A DNA stretch of 6,286 nucleotides from Bacteroidales bacterium UBA714 (GTDB taxonomy: Bacteria; Bacteroidota; Bacteroidia; Bacteroidales; UBA932), in the NCBI GenBank assembly GCA_002298075.1, contig DBLW01000049.1, forward strand, positions 1-6,286. The letters are read 5' to 3'. The notes under the pieces were generated by a model that was not told the DNA's origin, searched no databases, and saw only the letters and a program-made list of their open reading frames with translations. Shown piece after piece: positions 6,267-6,286 of this stretch. A program made the translations under genes and the position numbers. Each line of letters opens with the position of its first letter. Positions within the stretch are counted from its first letter, which is position 1.

Positions 6267-6286
6267 ATTGTTATCAGTAGGTCAAA
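6267..6286 (-). CRISPR. Probable CRISPR repeat fragment at the right window edge
   Basis: The last 20 bases, ATTGTTATCAGTAGGTCAAA, end with the same AGGTCAAA that opens the window. Read on the minus strand they give TTTGACCTACTGATAACAAT. This parallels the 3' part of the recalled B. fragilis repeat (TTTGAACCATTGGAAACAGC). Merged with 1-36 through the shared 8 bases, the full repeat would be 48 nt, a normal length for Bacteroidetes type II-C. The array would start here and extend to the right, with crRNAs on the minus strand pointing toward cas2. The call rests on an 8-base overlap plus analogy, and the exact boundary at 6267 is a guess. Confidence 0.55.

Overview
The window is a compact type II-C CRISPR-Cas locus. 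Three same-strand genes, cas9 (1421 aa), cas1 (325 aa) and cas2 (110 aa), make up most of it. They are preceded by a roughly 500-base non-coding region that carries a tracrRNA. I see no csn2 or cas4, which places it in II-C rather than II-A or II-B.

The source is most likely a member of the Bacteroidetes, probably Bacteroidales. The putative promoters match the TTTG-N19/20-TAnnTTTG consensus typical of that phylum, and no gene start has a clear Shine-Dalgarno sequence. The Cas9 belongs to the long (about 1400 aa) II-C group with a GNNHH-containing C-terminal domain. The repeat sequence resembles the 47-nt Bacteroides type II-C repeat as I remember it. I cannot name the genus.

Layout: 1-36 is most of a CRISPR repeat read on the minus strand. 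Bases 37-218 are AT-rich and hold no convincing gene. Bases 219-249 form a consensus promoter for a short tracrRNA (about 254-332) that ends in a strong hairpin terminator. A second promoter (439-470) precedes cas9 (510-4775). cas1 (4793-5770) and cas2 (5772-6104) follow with gaps of 17 and 1 bases, so the three genes look like one operon. The operon ends at a perfect 12-bp bidirectional hairpin terminator (6186-6213). The last 20 bases look like the beginning of another minus-strand repeat cut by the window edge. Joined with the left fragment through a shared 8 bases, this gives a 48-nt repeat.

How the parts work together: Cas1 and Cas2 integrate new spacers. crRNAs from the array pair with the tracrRNA anti-repeat, which can form 22-23 pairs with the first part of the repeat with a single bulged base. 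The dual RNA then loads Cas9, whose RuvC and HNH residues are all present. The system looks intact. The most noteworthy points are a Bacteroidetes-type promoter apparently built into the repeat, a tracrRNA whose predicted start lies at the anti-repeat, an alternative fold of the unpaired tracrRNA, partial repeats at both window ends, and an internal duplication in the Cas9 C-terminal region. The overall system type is already known; I found no wholly new system.
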